A stretch of DNA of 6,058 bases from Cloacimonetes bacterium TCS62 (GTDB taxonomy: Bacteria; Cloacimonadota; Cloacimonadia; Cloacimonadales; TCS61). The stretch spans positions 1 to 6,058 of the forward strand of contig LSCM01000086.1 of NCBI GenBank assembly GCA_001577185.1, read 5' to 3'. The notes beneath the pieces were generated by a model, which did not search any database, had not been told where the DNA came from, and saw only the letters and a list, made by a program, of their open reading frames with translations. Both the position numbers and the translations under genes were made by a program. This document shows positions 5,953-6,058 of this stretch, in pieces (the first letter of the stretch is position 1; each line of letters begins with the position of its first letter).

Positions 5953-5960
5953 GGAGGTGA
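5953..5960 (+). promoter_or_regulatory. Strong Shine-Dalgarno sequence for the last gene
   Basis: GGAGGTGA is a full-length match to the anti-Shine-Dalgarno sequence and ends three bases before ATG 5964. It fixes the start of the downstream acetyltransferase and is the strongest ribosome binding site in the window. Confidence 0.85.
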
Positions 5961-5963
5961 AAG

Positions 5964-6058
5964 ATGGTCTTTGAAACAGAACGTTTGTTTGTTAGAAAAG
6001 CAGCATTAACTGATGTAGAATTCTATCTTTCTTTATGGAATGATCCGCAAGTTATGAA
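5964..6058 (+). CDS. RimJ/RimL-type GNAT acetyltransferase, N-terminal end (partial)
   Basis: Thirty-one codons are present before the window ends: MVFETERLFVRKAALTDVEF followed by YLSLWNDPQVM. The ETERLxxRxxxxxD opening and the WNDPxV segment are typical of the RimJ/RimL (Acetyltransf_3) branch of GNAT enzymes. Members acetylate ribosomal protein N-termini, small amines or antibiotics. The acetyl-CoA loop lies outside the window, so substrate and completeness are unknown. The start is fixed by GGAGGTGA at 5953-5960. It follows the Eis-like gene on the same strand after a 136-bp gap holding a degraded family A repeat. Confidence 0.8.
   Translation, partial: MVFETERLFVRKAALTDVEFYLSLWNDPQVM

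Overview
This is an AT-rich bacterial window in which every supported gene lies on the + strand. Most genes have a recognisable Shine-Dalgarno sequence. It encodes a large outer-membrane protein of the DUF5916 type ending in the beta-barrel signature ...SYTF, so the cell is diderm. The low GC, the DUF5916 protein, the clear ribosome binding sites (which argue against typical Bacteroidetes) and the structured intergenic repeats would fit an uncultured diderm lineage such as Cloacimonadota. That assignment is an inference and was not tested.

Layout: 1-246 is the C-terminal end of an ABC exporter ATPase. 448-1710 is the ribosome-associated GTPase HflX. 1711-2047 is an intergenic stretch holding a shortened repeat unit, an unidentified gene remnant and a 79-bp palindromic element. 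2048-4102 encodes the predicted outer-membrane beta-barrel protein. 4103-4423 is packed with three structured repeats. 4424-4573 encodes a 49-residue, very basic small protein. Thirty bases later, 4604-5827 encodes an Eis-like GNAT acetyltransferase. After another repeat, 5964-6058 is the start of a second acetyltransferase of the RimJ/RimL type. The genes do not form an obvious pathway; only the small basic protein and the Eis-like enzyme look cotranscribed by spacing.

The most notable content lies between the genes. Two dispersed repeat families account for most of the intergenic DNA. Family A is a two-hairpin unit of about 115-130 bp (247-377, 4190-4316, a degraded copy at 5830-5943, a half copy at 4103-4162 and a 25-bp remnant at 1711-1735). 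Four of its five copies start within a few bases of an upstream stop codon. Its stems change in a compensatory way between copies (GGAT/ATCC, GGTC/GACC, GGAC/GTCC), which suggests selection on a folded RNA or DNA form. Family B (1916-1994 and 4316-4396) is a 79-81 bp element with imperfect terminal inverted repeats. Its right-hand 41 bp are identical in both copies, and it can fold in two mutually exclusive ways. At both loci family B lies 3' of a family A unit and just upstream of a start codon.
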